A DNA stretch of 64,000 nt from assembly GCA_035610365.1 (NCBI GenBank), contig CM069435.1:84229389-84293388 (forward strand). The letters are read 5' to 3'. Position 1 is the stretch's first letter. Every line of letters starts with the position of its first letter. The notes below the pieces were generated by a model. That model was given only the letters and a program-made list of their open reading frames with translations. It was not told the origin of the DNA and did no database searches. Source of the DNA: Aquatica leii (taxonomy: Eukaryota; Arthropoda; Insecta; Coleoptera; Lampyridae). Below, piece by piece: positions 54,010 through 64,000 of the stretch. Made by a program: the position numbers and the translations under genes.

Positions 54010-55625
54010 TTTTAGCTAAGTGAATTGAGCTTTCCGTGCTTTAATTTTTGCAAATTGTGTAATTAAATCTTCGGTGTCTAATTCGTTTAGCCGATCCGTT
54101 TCTATTGAAATGATAGCAAAATTACTTAGTCAGTTTTGCCCCCATGGTCGATCTTAAATAATTTTTTATTATTTCGAGTTTTGAAAAAGATCGTTCTGCG
54201 GTAGCAACAGAAACCGGCATTGTTAATGAAATACGAAGTATTATGCTCGTATTGGGAAAAGAATCCACTAAGTTGTTAATTGTTATATAATTTCAAGTTT
54301 CTTTTGAAGACGTAATAACTTTTTCATCAAAATTTTGTAAATATTGCAATATTTCCACGGCAGTTATGTCTCGTTCACTGCGAGTTTTGTCGTTTAATAA
54401 ATTTTCAACTTTTTGACATAATTCTAATTGTTTGTTTTCAGAATAATTTTTAAATTTATCCATATTTCATAAAAACACGAAATTATTAGAGTAAGAAGAA
54501 AGTAATTGGAATCTCATGTCTACTGATGTTATGATTACATCTAGAGCATTAAAAAAACAATCAACTTTGAACTTTAAAGTTTCGTCGTGGATCGGTTCAT
54601 CATCACATTCATAATCAAAATGTATTTTTCGGTTTTTTTTTCGCGGTCTTAGACCTCTTTGTTTTTTGAATTTAGGTTCTACGTTTAAGCTGGATGCTAC
54701 TTCTTTAGCATCAATTAATACATCATTAAAACGTTTATCGGAGCGATAAGCTTTCAAAAAATTATTCAAATTATTTAAATGATTACAACATCAAAGTTCG
54801 GTTTTTGAATAATTTTACTAACAATATTAACTTTACTTAAAATATTATACCACAATATAACAATGCAAATGAACACAAAATTTTGCAATTTTTTTGCCAA
54901 CGATGTAGCCACATTTTTTACGTTATTTTCATAGTTTCCTTCGCTTATTTCAAACAGAGCATCATAAATCTCCCCAAGTTGATACTTCAAAGGAGTTATT
55001 GCATCTATTCTACTAGACCATCGAGTATCCGATAAAGGTTTTTAAATTATTTTTATTACATTAGATAAATTAGATGTCAGAACTGACCAGCGTTTAGTAG
55101 AAGCTGAAAAAAATACAAACAGTTCTTGAACTAAAGAATTGATACTCAAAGTATTCGATTTTGCAGCATTATTGACGACTAAATTTAGGGTATGATTGCA
55201 ACAAGGAACAAAGAAAGCTCGCGAATTGAAATCCAATTTTTTTTTGTAGACATTATGCCTACCACGCATATTTGCCCCATTGTCGTAACCCTGACCCCGC
55301 AAATCGTTGATGATTAAGTCTTCTTTCTCTAACGACGACAAAAGATATTTTGTAAAGCCTTCACCCGACACATCATCTATAGGACAAAATAATAAGAAAT
55401 GTTCTTCTATACTAATTCCCGTGCTCTTTAAATTAACAAATCTTATATAAACTGAAATTTGTTCTTGGTGACTAGATTCAGGAGTGCAGTCTAATAATAT
55501 GGAATAATATTTTGCCTTTTTAGTTAGTTCTAAAATTTTGAATTTGATATTTTCACCGATCAAGTTGATTACTTCATTTTGTATTTTATCCCCGAGATAG
55601 TTTTTGTGATTTTTTATTTGAGAGC
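54010..55625 (-). pseudogene. hAT transposase (ZMYM1/TTF-type), broken
   Basis: Minus-strand blocks: NYLGDKIQNEVINLIGENI, YSILLDCTPESSHQEQISVYIRFVN (about 55520-55430; start of the RNase H-like core with its first Asp), DVSGEGFTKYLLSSLEKEDL, NDLRGQGYDNGANMRGRHNVYKKK (about 55310-55235), FFVPCCNHTLNLVVNNAA (about 55215-55160; the CxxH-like block), then FFSASTKRWSVLTS. After stops the gene continues with KFKKQRGLRPRKKNR (about 54680-54610) and ends with SVATAERSFSKLEIIKNYLR (about 54220-54160), the hAT dimerisation domain. Stops near 55040, 54990, 54775 and 54467 break it. A second, inverted piece of the same element is at 1-182. Confidence 0.8.
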
Positions 55626-56389
55626 GTTTTGTATAACCTCCCTATTATCAAGTGAGCAACGGAAACGCTTAAAAGCACCAGGTCCAAACCGTGTGCAGAT
55701 TGTATACTACAACCACAGTAACACTCAGTTCCTCATTAAGAGGATTCATAGTAATTAGTAATTAAATGCCAAAGTGATAAAGAAAAAAAAATAAAACAAA
55801 CGAACAGAATTAAAACCAGGTTGGAAAAAGCTAAAATAAATGCATGGAAAAAGTTATACAAAGAAGTACACAAAACTTTTATGAAACCATTATAAATTGC
55901 ATCAATGAAAATTTATAAAAACACAGCAGCGACTCGTTCAACATAAAGCCTACTACCAGAAACTGTAAATAATAGAAACGTCCGCAGAAGAAACTTAGTG
56001 CACCATTTTGTTAGTATAGTACACCCGGACACTAAAAAGTCCTAGATTTTGTCACACGTAGATGTGTTATGATTCATGATGCACAAATTTCTCTTATATT
56101 AAAGAAAAACATACGTTTTCTACACTTCTTAGGTTTGGGCTTAATTTCTCTTTGTAAGCCAAAACAAGTAATTAAACTTTGCGGTTTTGTAGTTTTTGAA
56201 CCCAAAACGTTTCGCAAATCATTGCATGTTGCATTCTCAGAACACTAATTGCCATTGATATAAAAAATATTAGTAAATTAGACACGTGTTCGGTCACGGC
56301 TGATTTCGTAATTCTACAGTATGCCTTATATAGTTTGACCCACAAAAACTAAGAATTTTGTAGACACCAGCATGTTTTAAATTTGTCAC
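55626..56389. other. Stretch with no recognisable gene
   Basis: No supported feature, although the minus-strand end of the Penelope-like remnant may extend into it (about 56150-56390). Confidence 0.4.
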
Positions 56390-56660
56390 CAGTACGTCAA
56401 AAAAAAAACTAGACTGCTGTGTACCACGGTTTTTGGCGGCAAACCCATTGCCGCTTCTTGTTCCTTCCCTTCAAATAATTTGTTGTCATAGCTAAAACAA
56501 ACATTATTGAGAAAAAGTTTGACAAGCAGAATGTCTTCTTTAGAAATTTTTTCTTAAAGTGGAAGCAACATTTTGTCTACTGGGCCTTTGGTAAAGAGAG
56601 ACACAACATCAAAATTATACATATTTAGTATAGTGATAAATAGTGTTCTAACGATTGTGT
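56390..56660 (-). pseudogene. Penelope-like element reverse transcriptase remnant
   Basis: Minus-strand reading from about 56640 gives NFDVVSLFTKGPVDKML, then KEDILLVKLFLNNVCFSYDN, and GKEQEAAMGLPPKTVV. FDVVSLFT is the palm block with the first catalytic Asp in Penelope-like reverse transcriptases, and a sequence like Q--G-AMG-PLSP-V is the next one; here it is degraded to AAMGLPPKTVV. A stop interrupts LPL-EKIS. Further minus-strand sequence up to about 57280 might be upstream parts of the same element, but I could not confirm any block there. Old and dead. Confidence 0.45.
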
Positions 56661-57406
56661 GTGTGTGAATTAACGTTGCTTAGTATTAGTCTAAAGAGGA
56701 CTTTTTTGTCTGCCTCTAACTATTTTTTCAAAATCTTACACTTTAAAGTAACGTCATTTCAGCATTCTAAAATTTTCCACTTTCTAAAAAGTGTACAGTT
56801 TCCTTAACAAACTTTGACAAACCATAAGCGTCCAAGCTGATTATAGCTAGCTGAAGCTTGTATGTTCATGTAGCTCAATCTAAGATTCTAGTGTAAAGGC
56901 CTCGCCGCTAAATTTTAATTTACCTCTCTTATCTCTATATGAAAAGTTGGGATCTTTTTCCAATCGAACACTAACTTTGAAAGATAAATCAAAAGTAAGA
57001 CGACTTTGATATAAGTTATTGATTCTTGAACGAGGACTAGACTTAGAGAAAAATCGAACAAAATCTAATAAAACTGGAATTTCAGAAAACGATATTTATA
57101 GATAAAACCAGTTTTATTTATAGATGTTCTATCAAGCCTACGTCTTCAACATATCTGGCCATCTATGAAATTTACCAAAAATCACACAAATCATTTTTAA
57201 ATGTGACCCCAAGAAAAGATTCAATCCAACATCAGCAAATTCTTAATGGTTAGTCGTGGTGTATACATAAACGAAAGTCACCAAAGTCAGGCGCCTTCAC
57301 AAACGTCTCCACATTCGGTTTTAATCTGTCACGGTTGATAGTTGGCAGTCCAAACAAATTCTTGCCATTCGTGTTCGTGCGTTCGTTTTGTCTTTTTGTG
57401 GAAGAA

Positions 57407-57658
57407 GTAAGTAAATTAGTTTAATCGCATTTTTAAAGTCCATGGAATGATTGTTCAGTTTATGGTGTAAAAGATTTGGTTGGTTGCTTAAACAAAAGGT
57501 AACCCCAAGACAAACAAAAACGATTGCGCTTAAATTGGGCTCCTTCGATGTGCCTAAACCGGACCCTTTATTTTTTGTGCCCTTATATGAGAACCTTGTT
57601 TTTTATGCTCAATTCTTCTAAATTATCATGAATCATATTTTTTTAATCTCTTTTTCAG
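57407..57658 (+). other. Probable 5' leader intron of pogo copy 3
   Basis: Donor AGAA|GTAAGTAAAT at 57407 and acceptor TCTTTTTCAG ending at 57658, 16 bases before the ATG at 57675. The preceding 110 bases would be the leader. Confidence 0.45.
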
Positions 57659-57674
57659 ATTGAAATGCGAAAAG

Positions 57675-59300
57675 ATGTCAAAAACAAAATCAAGAACTTA
57701 GTCATCAGATGACATGACCAAAGCCATTGAAGCTCTTAGACCGAAAAAACTTGGCCTGAAAAAGCGAGCAAAACAATTCATGTGCACAAATCAAACTCTT
57801 CAAAGATTGGGAAAAGCATAATACGGCAGCCCTGTGAAAGCTTTGCGCACAAATATTGAAAAACCCCCTGTTTTAAATGAAGCACTAGAAAATGAGTTAG
57901 TTTAATATTTTCTTGCTATAGAAGCATCGTATTTTGAACTGACGCGTGAAGACCTACGAAGAAAGACTTTACAGCTGCCAGTAAGAAACAAGCTCAAGCA
58001 TCCTTTTGCTGACGATATGGCTGGATATGGCTGTTTCTTAAACGCCACAGCTTTTCAAAAAAAAACCTACCGGAACATCTTATTCCAAAGCGCTGGGGTT
58101 TAGCAAAAAACGTGGAAGTCTTCTTCAATTATCTTATGAACCTCTACGAAAAAGGAAAATATATTCCGGATAAAATATTTAACGTCGACGAGAGTGGTAT
58201 CTCAATTGTGCAGTCAAAAGTGGCAAAAGTAGTTGCCCTCCAAAATAAAAAAAAATCGTTTTTTGACATCTGCTGAGCGTGGATCATTAAAAGCAGTTGT
58301 TGTGTGCACGAATGCTGCAAAAACATTTGTTCTTTCTTTTGTGATCCTGTTAGAAAAATACGAATGTCTGACTGCAGAAAGGAGCTGCACCCGGAACAAT
58401 TTTTGTTGCTGACCCCTCAGGCTGCATCTAAACCATTATATCACCATGCTTTCGTTTCCACTGCATTCTTTGCATAAGATTCAGCCGCTCGACCGAACTG
58501 TTATGGGTCCTTTGAAGATATAACACAGTGAAGAGATCAGACAGTAGCTGCGTCATAACGATAGCGCCGTAAGTGCTTTATATGTGATGGAATTGTTTGG
58601 AAAAGCATACATCAAGTACTAGACTGCTCAGATCTCAATCAAAGGCTTTCGAGTAACTGGCATCTATCTCTTAGATAAAAACAAATTCACCGACAATAAA
58701 TTTATTAAAAATGCCAAGAAGATGCAAAAAGGAACTGATAAAGATCTAGTGCACAGCAGCATCTTAAGCCAACGTAGCAATGATAACCTAAAAATCTGTT
58801 CCATCAACGTCTTCCTGTAGACAAAGCCAAAAGACAATTTCTCCGGTCACTCCGAAATCTGCACAATTAAAAGCATCAAAGTCTTTTCGTATGAGCCCAT
58901 TTGAAATAACGCCAATTCCACAAATAAAAAAAAAGATTTCAACAAAAGAAAGAGAAGTCTGCAAATTTTAAATCATAATTTCTTCGCCATATAAAGCTGA
59001 CTTGGAGCAGTCTATTGAAACCAGAGAAAGCAAACCACCCACCAAACAGCCTTCAACAAGTCGAGGACTTGGCCGTAGATCAATAAAAATATCTGTTTCA
59101 AGGACAACTTCAAGAACCACAAAGCAAGAGGAAACCAAAAGACGTTTCAATAACTGAAAAGACATCAAGCAGTGAAGAAGACACCGGTGAAATTTTCTCA
59201 GGCAAATCATCTGAATTAGAACTTCCTCCGGGAAAATCGGAACCAGCCAGTGATGACGCAAATGTATTTTTTGCTGTGTAAAGTTTTGAGAAAACACAAG
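57675..59300 (+). pseudogene. pogo/Tigger-type transposase, broken (copy 3)
   Basis: Starts MSKTKSRT, stop, then SDDMTKAIEALRPKKLGLKK (helix-turn-helix region, about 57700-57770). Later blocks: LTREDLRRKTLQLPVRNKLKHPF (about 57935-58005), KYIPDKIFNVDESGISIVQSK (about 58160-58215, first catalytic Asp), QNKKKSFF then in shifted frame LTSAERGSLKAVVVCTNAAKTF (about 58235-58330), PGTIFVADPSGC (about 58390-58425), and MELFGKAYIK then ISIKGFRVTGIYLLDKNKF (about 58590-58690). The PLDRT-like block with the third Asp is frame-shifted (about 58490). This pogo branch differs in wording from copies 1 and 2. Stops and frameshifts throughout; no terminal repeats were confirmed. Confidence 0.75.
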
Positions 59301-62300
59301 AGGGGAGCACTGGGTGTTTTGATGTGCTTTATGTGGGCTCACGGCGGCTGCTCTGGCGCCAAAAGAAACACTCACATCTGTGACTTCTGTAGGTAAATAA
59401 AAAAATAAAAAACTTCATTTTCGTTCACTTTTTGAGGTAGGTAGAACGCCCACTATAAGAGTTCCTTTTCTAAAATCCGAAAAATGCACGTCCCAAGTTT
59501 TTTCCAAATTTCAAAAAAACAAATCTTGTCTCAAATTTGGGCCAAACGTATGTTGGAATTAACATAATGCAGTCATTAGAACTTCCATATGTTGTTTTCT
59601 CAAATTTTTGGACGCTAAAAAGTAAATGGGGGCCCTACTTTGAAGACTTTCCTCTAGTGTAAGACGCGTGCAGAATCAATGATCAAGTCCGTATCCTACG
59701 ATTCTATAAACGTCAAAATTCGGCTACTATTTAAATATCTCAGAATTCTATTCCAACACAAATAGGTTTTATAAGACACTGTAATCCAAGAAATCATTAC
59801 CGACAATTTTTATTATTGTAGTTGTACATATGACCTAGTCACTGCAGCAAATCTAAAATAATAAAATTAGAAATGAAATGAGAACTACAAAAACAATACT
59901 TGAAAGAAATAAAAATCTTGAAATAGTGAACATGTACTAAGTATAAATGAGTCGTGACTGATTCTTAGAAGCCCTGAAATGAATGAAGAAATAGCATATG
60001 ACCGAATAGCATGAGGACTGGGGTTGAGGCGAATGCAGTAATTGTTTGTCTAAATATCAAAGTATTATATAAATATATTACACATGTAACTAAACTGTCA
60101 TATATGTTTAAAATTAAGACATTCACATACGGCCAGGAAACTTACTTTTTTACGTTACCTATTCTTTCAAACACCGATTCTGTCGAATCTTTGTGTGTAA
60201 TAACCAAACTACCACTTCTACACTTTTTTTGTAAATCTTTTTCTGTTAGAGCTAGCGCTTGCACCTTCTAAAGCCAGAAATTTCAATCAGATCTTTTTTT
60301 GATGAATGCCAACAAATATAGTATACGGAATTTGTTACGATTGATAGCTGTTTGCTTTTCTTCTAACTCTTCAACAGTGAGTTTATATGTACTTTTGATG
60401 TCTCCGAACTAAAAACTCGTAGTGGCGACTATTAGTTTTTCTCTTAATTTAGTATAGCATTCTTAATCACGCTCACTCGCCGACATCTCAGTTAGCCGTA
60501 GCGACATAGTTGTTACCAACAGAACCCACTGAGATTTAAGGTTGGTAACATCCTACACGTCCATAGATTTAGTAAACGTAGTTTATAGAGAGGGAAGTTT
60601 TGTAACTAGTTTTAGGTGCAAAATACTTTAAAGAAATAATTTTTCTATATAAGACAGAACAATTCGTTTAGTACATATACTACACCTACAAAAAATTAAT
60701 TAATTAAAACAAAGCAAAACTTTTTAATAGAACCAAAGTGCCATGTGACAGCTAAGCAAAAAGAAGAGACTAGGCTGAACAAGTTGAGGATATTCATCAG
60801 TAGACTTTTAACTAAGAGAATGAAACACTGATAAAGCAATACTAAGTGCTGAATTTGCAGAGAAGAAAAAACACTATGCAAATAACTTCTACGAGCTAAT
60901 GTAACATTTTTGTACCAGACGTTTTTTATTACTTTGTATAGAGCATGTTCAGTTTCTTGTGGCGAAAACCTTGTATACGCAGTAAATCAAGTAGACTGTT
61001 GTAAGATACTTACGAGCAACTTAACAGGTCTAAAATCACGTGGTGAGGCAATACAGTAGCGTACTCCGTATATACACATCAACAAGTAGCTAAACCAGTT
61101 GCTTTTCTTGACACTGGTGTTGGCAAGAAACTGAGCAAACTCTATGTGTCCTATTTCTCACGCATTTTTGTACAATTTATTTATGTTTTTATCTGTTCTT
61201 ACTCGTACTTTTATGCAAAACAAAACATTTTCTTTAGTTTCTAATTAGTTCCCACTTCTTTTATATTTCCTTAGCACAGATAAAAATTAATTTTGTTTGT
61301 AAATATCTACAGCATTTTAATTTATTTTGATTTAAAAATATACTTAAATTTCACAAAAACCTAATTTAATTAAATAACGATTATACCTTTAAAAAATGTA
61401 ATAACGGTGTAATTTAATTCAAATTTAATTTTTTTTGCAACGCACACCAATTTTTTTTACTTTATCGGTATAGGTATTAATTTGCTTCGTTCTCGTTATA
61501 CATACAATTATAAAATACATCCCATTTAACCTTTTCGTTACTTTTCTAAATTATTTTTTGTCATTTATATTTCTTACGTCTTTTTCTTTGTTATGCAAAT
61601 TCTCTAAATCATTTTAGTATTAATTTTTATAATGTACTTCCGCTCTAATTACACTACTTTTGTTCTTTTCCTTGTGAATCAACTCGTTTTAGTATAATAT
61701 ATAAATTTGTATTCATTTTGCTTTTTTCCATCGTTAATTCTTTCTCACATTTTTTTCAACCTAGTTAAACTTTTTTTATAACGTTATTTTTGATTTGAAA
61801 ATTTATCTTAATCGTGTCTAGATGATCTGTCATTATCAGTCGATAAAGTTACATTACTCAGAATTTCTAAAGTAACGCTCTGATTATCACAATTAAATCA
61901 AAAACTATTCTTTAAAAAACTAGGTTAGACTTATTTACAAAACATAAATAAGAAATTATGCATATTTTTGTGGTTCCTATTTGCCCGTTTCTAATTAAAC
62001 CAATCATATATCGTGCTGTGTGTAACAAAAAAATGTCAATTTTTATAAACGTGTGTATTTGAGATGTAGTAATAACAAACTAAATTTAAGAATATTTTAA
62101 TACTATTTGTGGTCATTCAAGCCGGACATAAAAATCAGCGTATAGAAAATCGTAGTTATTAAAAATTTCAGATTTCAGATTACACTGGTCTGTAAAAAAA
62201 TATTTTTTATCGAGCCCTGACACTATTCCGGGTGATTCTTATGTAAAATGACGTCCTGAATCCAAATATGTCTTCCGTTTTCTTCCATCACCCACTATTT

Positions 62301-62485
62301 TCGAGGGAGCCCCAAATCTCTAATTTTACCACTTTTCGATAAATTAATTATAATTTATGTATCGAACGATAATAATAATTATAATAATTATTATAATAAT
62401 AAATATATATGGACATGAATTTACTTTAAATCGGAAAAAGAACTATTTTAGCTATAAACAGTAATAAATAAAAAGATATTCATCG
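59301..62485. other. AT-rich stretch with no recognisable gene
   Basis: Nothing coding is supported. A perfect 10-bp inverted repeat, TGTTACCAAC and GTTGGTAACA, separated by about 22 bases, lies at about 60508-60551. An AT trinucleotide run is at 62369-62403. Confidence 0.5.
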
Positions 62486-64000
62486 TTACTTGGTGCTTGC
62501 TGTCTTTTTATACCCTGAGATACAGTTCTCTCGTTTCAAAAACCAGCAGTACTCCACCAACATGTTTGCATTCCACTTCCCTGAAAATCTCTTCTCCAGC
62601 TTAGCGATGTCTTGAAGGAACCGTTCCTCGTGTTTATCCGAGACTGCTCCTAAATTTTCAGGGAAAAAGTCCAGATGCGAGTGAAGGAAGTGAACTTTAA
62701 GAGACATGTTACATCCTATGTCCTTGTACGCTAAAAGCAGTTCCTCGACGTGAGCGACATAATTTTCACTTTTGTGGTTACCCAGGAAGTTCTTACAAAC
62801 GTTTTGAAATGCAAGCCAAGCTGGTTTTTCTTTTCGATTTAGGTGTTCAATAAACGTCGAATCTTAGAAGAGTTGTCTAATCTGGAGACCAACAAAAACG
62901 CCTTCTTTGATTTTAGCTTCGCTAAGACGAGGAAATTTAGTTTTCAAAAATTGAAATGCGCCACCTGTCTTGTCCACTGCTTTCCCAAACTGCTTGATCA
63001 ATCCAAGTTTGATGTGTAAAGGTGGTAAGTAAATATTTTCCTTTGGAACCAAAGGATTCTGGGCAACATTTTTCTGACCAGGAATAAGATTTTCTCGCAG
63101 AGGCCAGTCCCGTACGATGTAATGTTTATCTCGGGCTCGGCTATCCCATTCACAAAAGAAGCAGCAATATTTTGTGAATCCTGTTTGCAGGCCCGTGAGT
63201 AGAGCAACAACTTTTAAGTCAGCGCAAAGTTTCCACTTATAATCATTATAACTAATTTTATCAAGGATTCTGAAGATGTTTTTGTACGTTTCTTTCATAT
63301 CAACAGATTATGCAACTGGAACTGATGGGAAGTCATTCCCATTTGCCAACAGGACAACTTTTAAGCTTGTTTTTGATGAGTCTATAAACAGTCTCCATTT
63401 GTCTGGGTCATATGGCATCTGTAGCTCTGTCATCAATAAATTTGCATTAGGGCAGAATACTAAACCTTTATCTTTTGAAAAAAGACATTTCAAGGTTGCT
63501 TGTCTGGTCCTGTAAGAAGATATTTTTACTCCCTTTTCTAAGAGATTACACTGTTGAAGTCGGGATCCTAAGAGCTGAGATTTAGTCCTGGGTAACTGCA
63601 AATCCCTGACAAGATCATTTAATTCCGATTGAGTGAGGAGGTGAGGTTGCCGAGAAACTAAATCTGAGCAATACTTTTCATCATCATTGAACGTATCATT
63701 CGAAGCCCCAGGTTGTGGCTCAGAGTCTTTTAAATCAAATTCCGGCTCTAAAGTATAAGTGTTTGGGGGCTCTGGGATTGGCAAAGTATCATTATGAGGA
63801 ACAGGTCTTAGAGCTGACGGAATATTGGAATACTGAATTGTATGCTTACTTTTGCTAGAAAACCCGACGGTCGAAGTCATACAAAAGTAACAATCTGTAA
63901 GATGACAGCGAGGTTCACGCCAAACCATGGGTACAGCAAATGGCATTGATTTACGGGTACCTTTGAGCCATTTGGTCAAAGTACTGTAACAAGTCGTACA
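62486..64000 (-). pseudogene. Uncharacterised TE-like gene, two nonsense codons, runs off the right edge
   Basis: One minus-strand frame is open from the window edge to 62486 except for TAA at 63308-63310 and TAA at 62864-62866. Blocks: VPMVWREPRCHLTDCYFC (about 63935-63880, with a Cys pair), NDLVRDLQLPRTKSQLLGSRLQ (about 63620-63555), KWRLFIDSSKTSLKVVLLANG (about 63405-63340), CADLKVVALLTGLQTGFTKYCCFFCEWDSR (about 63225-63135; first Asp and C-x2-C), YLPPLHIKLGLIKQFGKAVDK (about 63030-62970), GCNMSLKVHFLHSHLDFF and KHEERFLQDIAKLE (62710-62595). From memory, close relatives occur in many copies in aphids, Hydra and other invertebrates, which indicates a mobile element. The order Asp, Asp, C-x2-C, His and Glu suggests a DDE-type transposase, but this is inference. 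The N-terminus lies beyond the window. Confidence 0.65.

Noticed and set aside
58144..59375. Minus-strand frames between 58 and 59.4 kb
   Set aside because: They overlap the plus-strand pogo copy 3 pseudogene, whose transposase blocks are clear.
60508..60551. Perfect 10-bp inverted repeat as a terminator or regulatory hairpin
   Set aside because: A single short hairpin in a eukaryotic intergenic region has no predictive value, and no neighbouring gene was found.

Overview
The window looks like nuclear DNA from an insect. It is AT-rich, genes have introns with GT..AG borders, and almost all recognisable coding matter belongs to insect-type transposable elements (TEs): several non-LTR LINEs, pogo, mariner, piggyBac and hAT transposons, a Penelope-like remnant and a foldback element. 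The order cannot be fixed from sequence alone. I recognise one host gene: two exons of a minus-strand calpain (49098-49167 and 42524-42779) that join in phase across a 6.3 kb intron. Its codon for the catalytic Cys reads Arg, as expected of a calpain-C-like non-protease.

Layout, left to right. 1-182: hAT fragment. 282-2469: 5'-truncated LINE (copy A) with a 16-bp target duplication. 2.9-4.6 kb: broken pogo element. 6468-10596: longer LINE of the same family (copy B) inserted in dispersed repeat R. 10.7-11.5 kb: repeat S. 12.1-14.6 kb: broken TE genes and a 199-bp hAT MITE with a perfect 8-bp duplication. 14.7-16.7 kb: second repeat S, split by a piggyBac element. 17-20.6 kb: jockey-like LINE on the minus strand, split by a degenerate mariner element with about 280-bp inverted repeats. 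20.6-23.7 kb: no clear gene. 23.7-27.4 kb: RTE-like LINE split by a tandem pair of repeat R. 28.7-29.7 kb: dead hAT. 29.7-32.4 kb: no gene.

32.4-39 kb is a three-layer nest: an inverted-repeat element is split by a pogo transposon (32551-38918, TA duplication), which is itself split in its 3' region by a 3.8 kb DNA transposon (34747-38585, TATA duplication) carrying a DDE-like gene of a poorly described family. 39-40.4 kb: ZBED-type hAT remnant. 42.5-49.2 kb: the calpain exons and their intron, which holds two dead LINEs in opposite orientation. 49422-51455: a mariner-superfamily transposon with an intact transposase and an unusual SAP-like insertion between catalytic residues. 51.9-52.2 kb: pogo 3' fragment. 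52169-53879: GC-rich foldback element with internally repetitive inverted arms and an 8-bp duplication. 54-55.6 kb: hAT. 56.4-56.7 kb: Penelope-like remnant. 57.4-59.3 kb: third pogo. 62.5-64 kb: a widespread uncharacterised TE-like gene with two nonsense codons, running off the right edge.

These genes do not form a pathway. The window records successive insertions; target duplications and split repeats give the relative order. The least decayed elements are the mariner-type transposon at 49.4-51.5 kb, the foldback element, and the nested elements at 32.6-38.9 kb.
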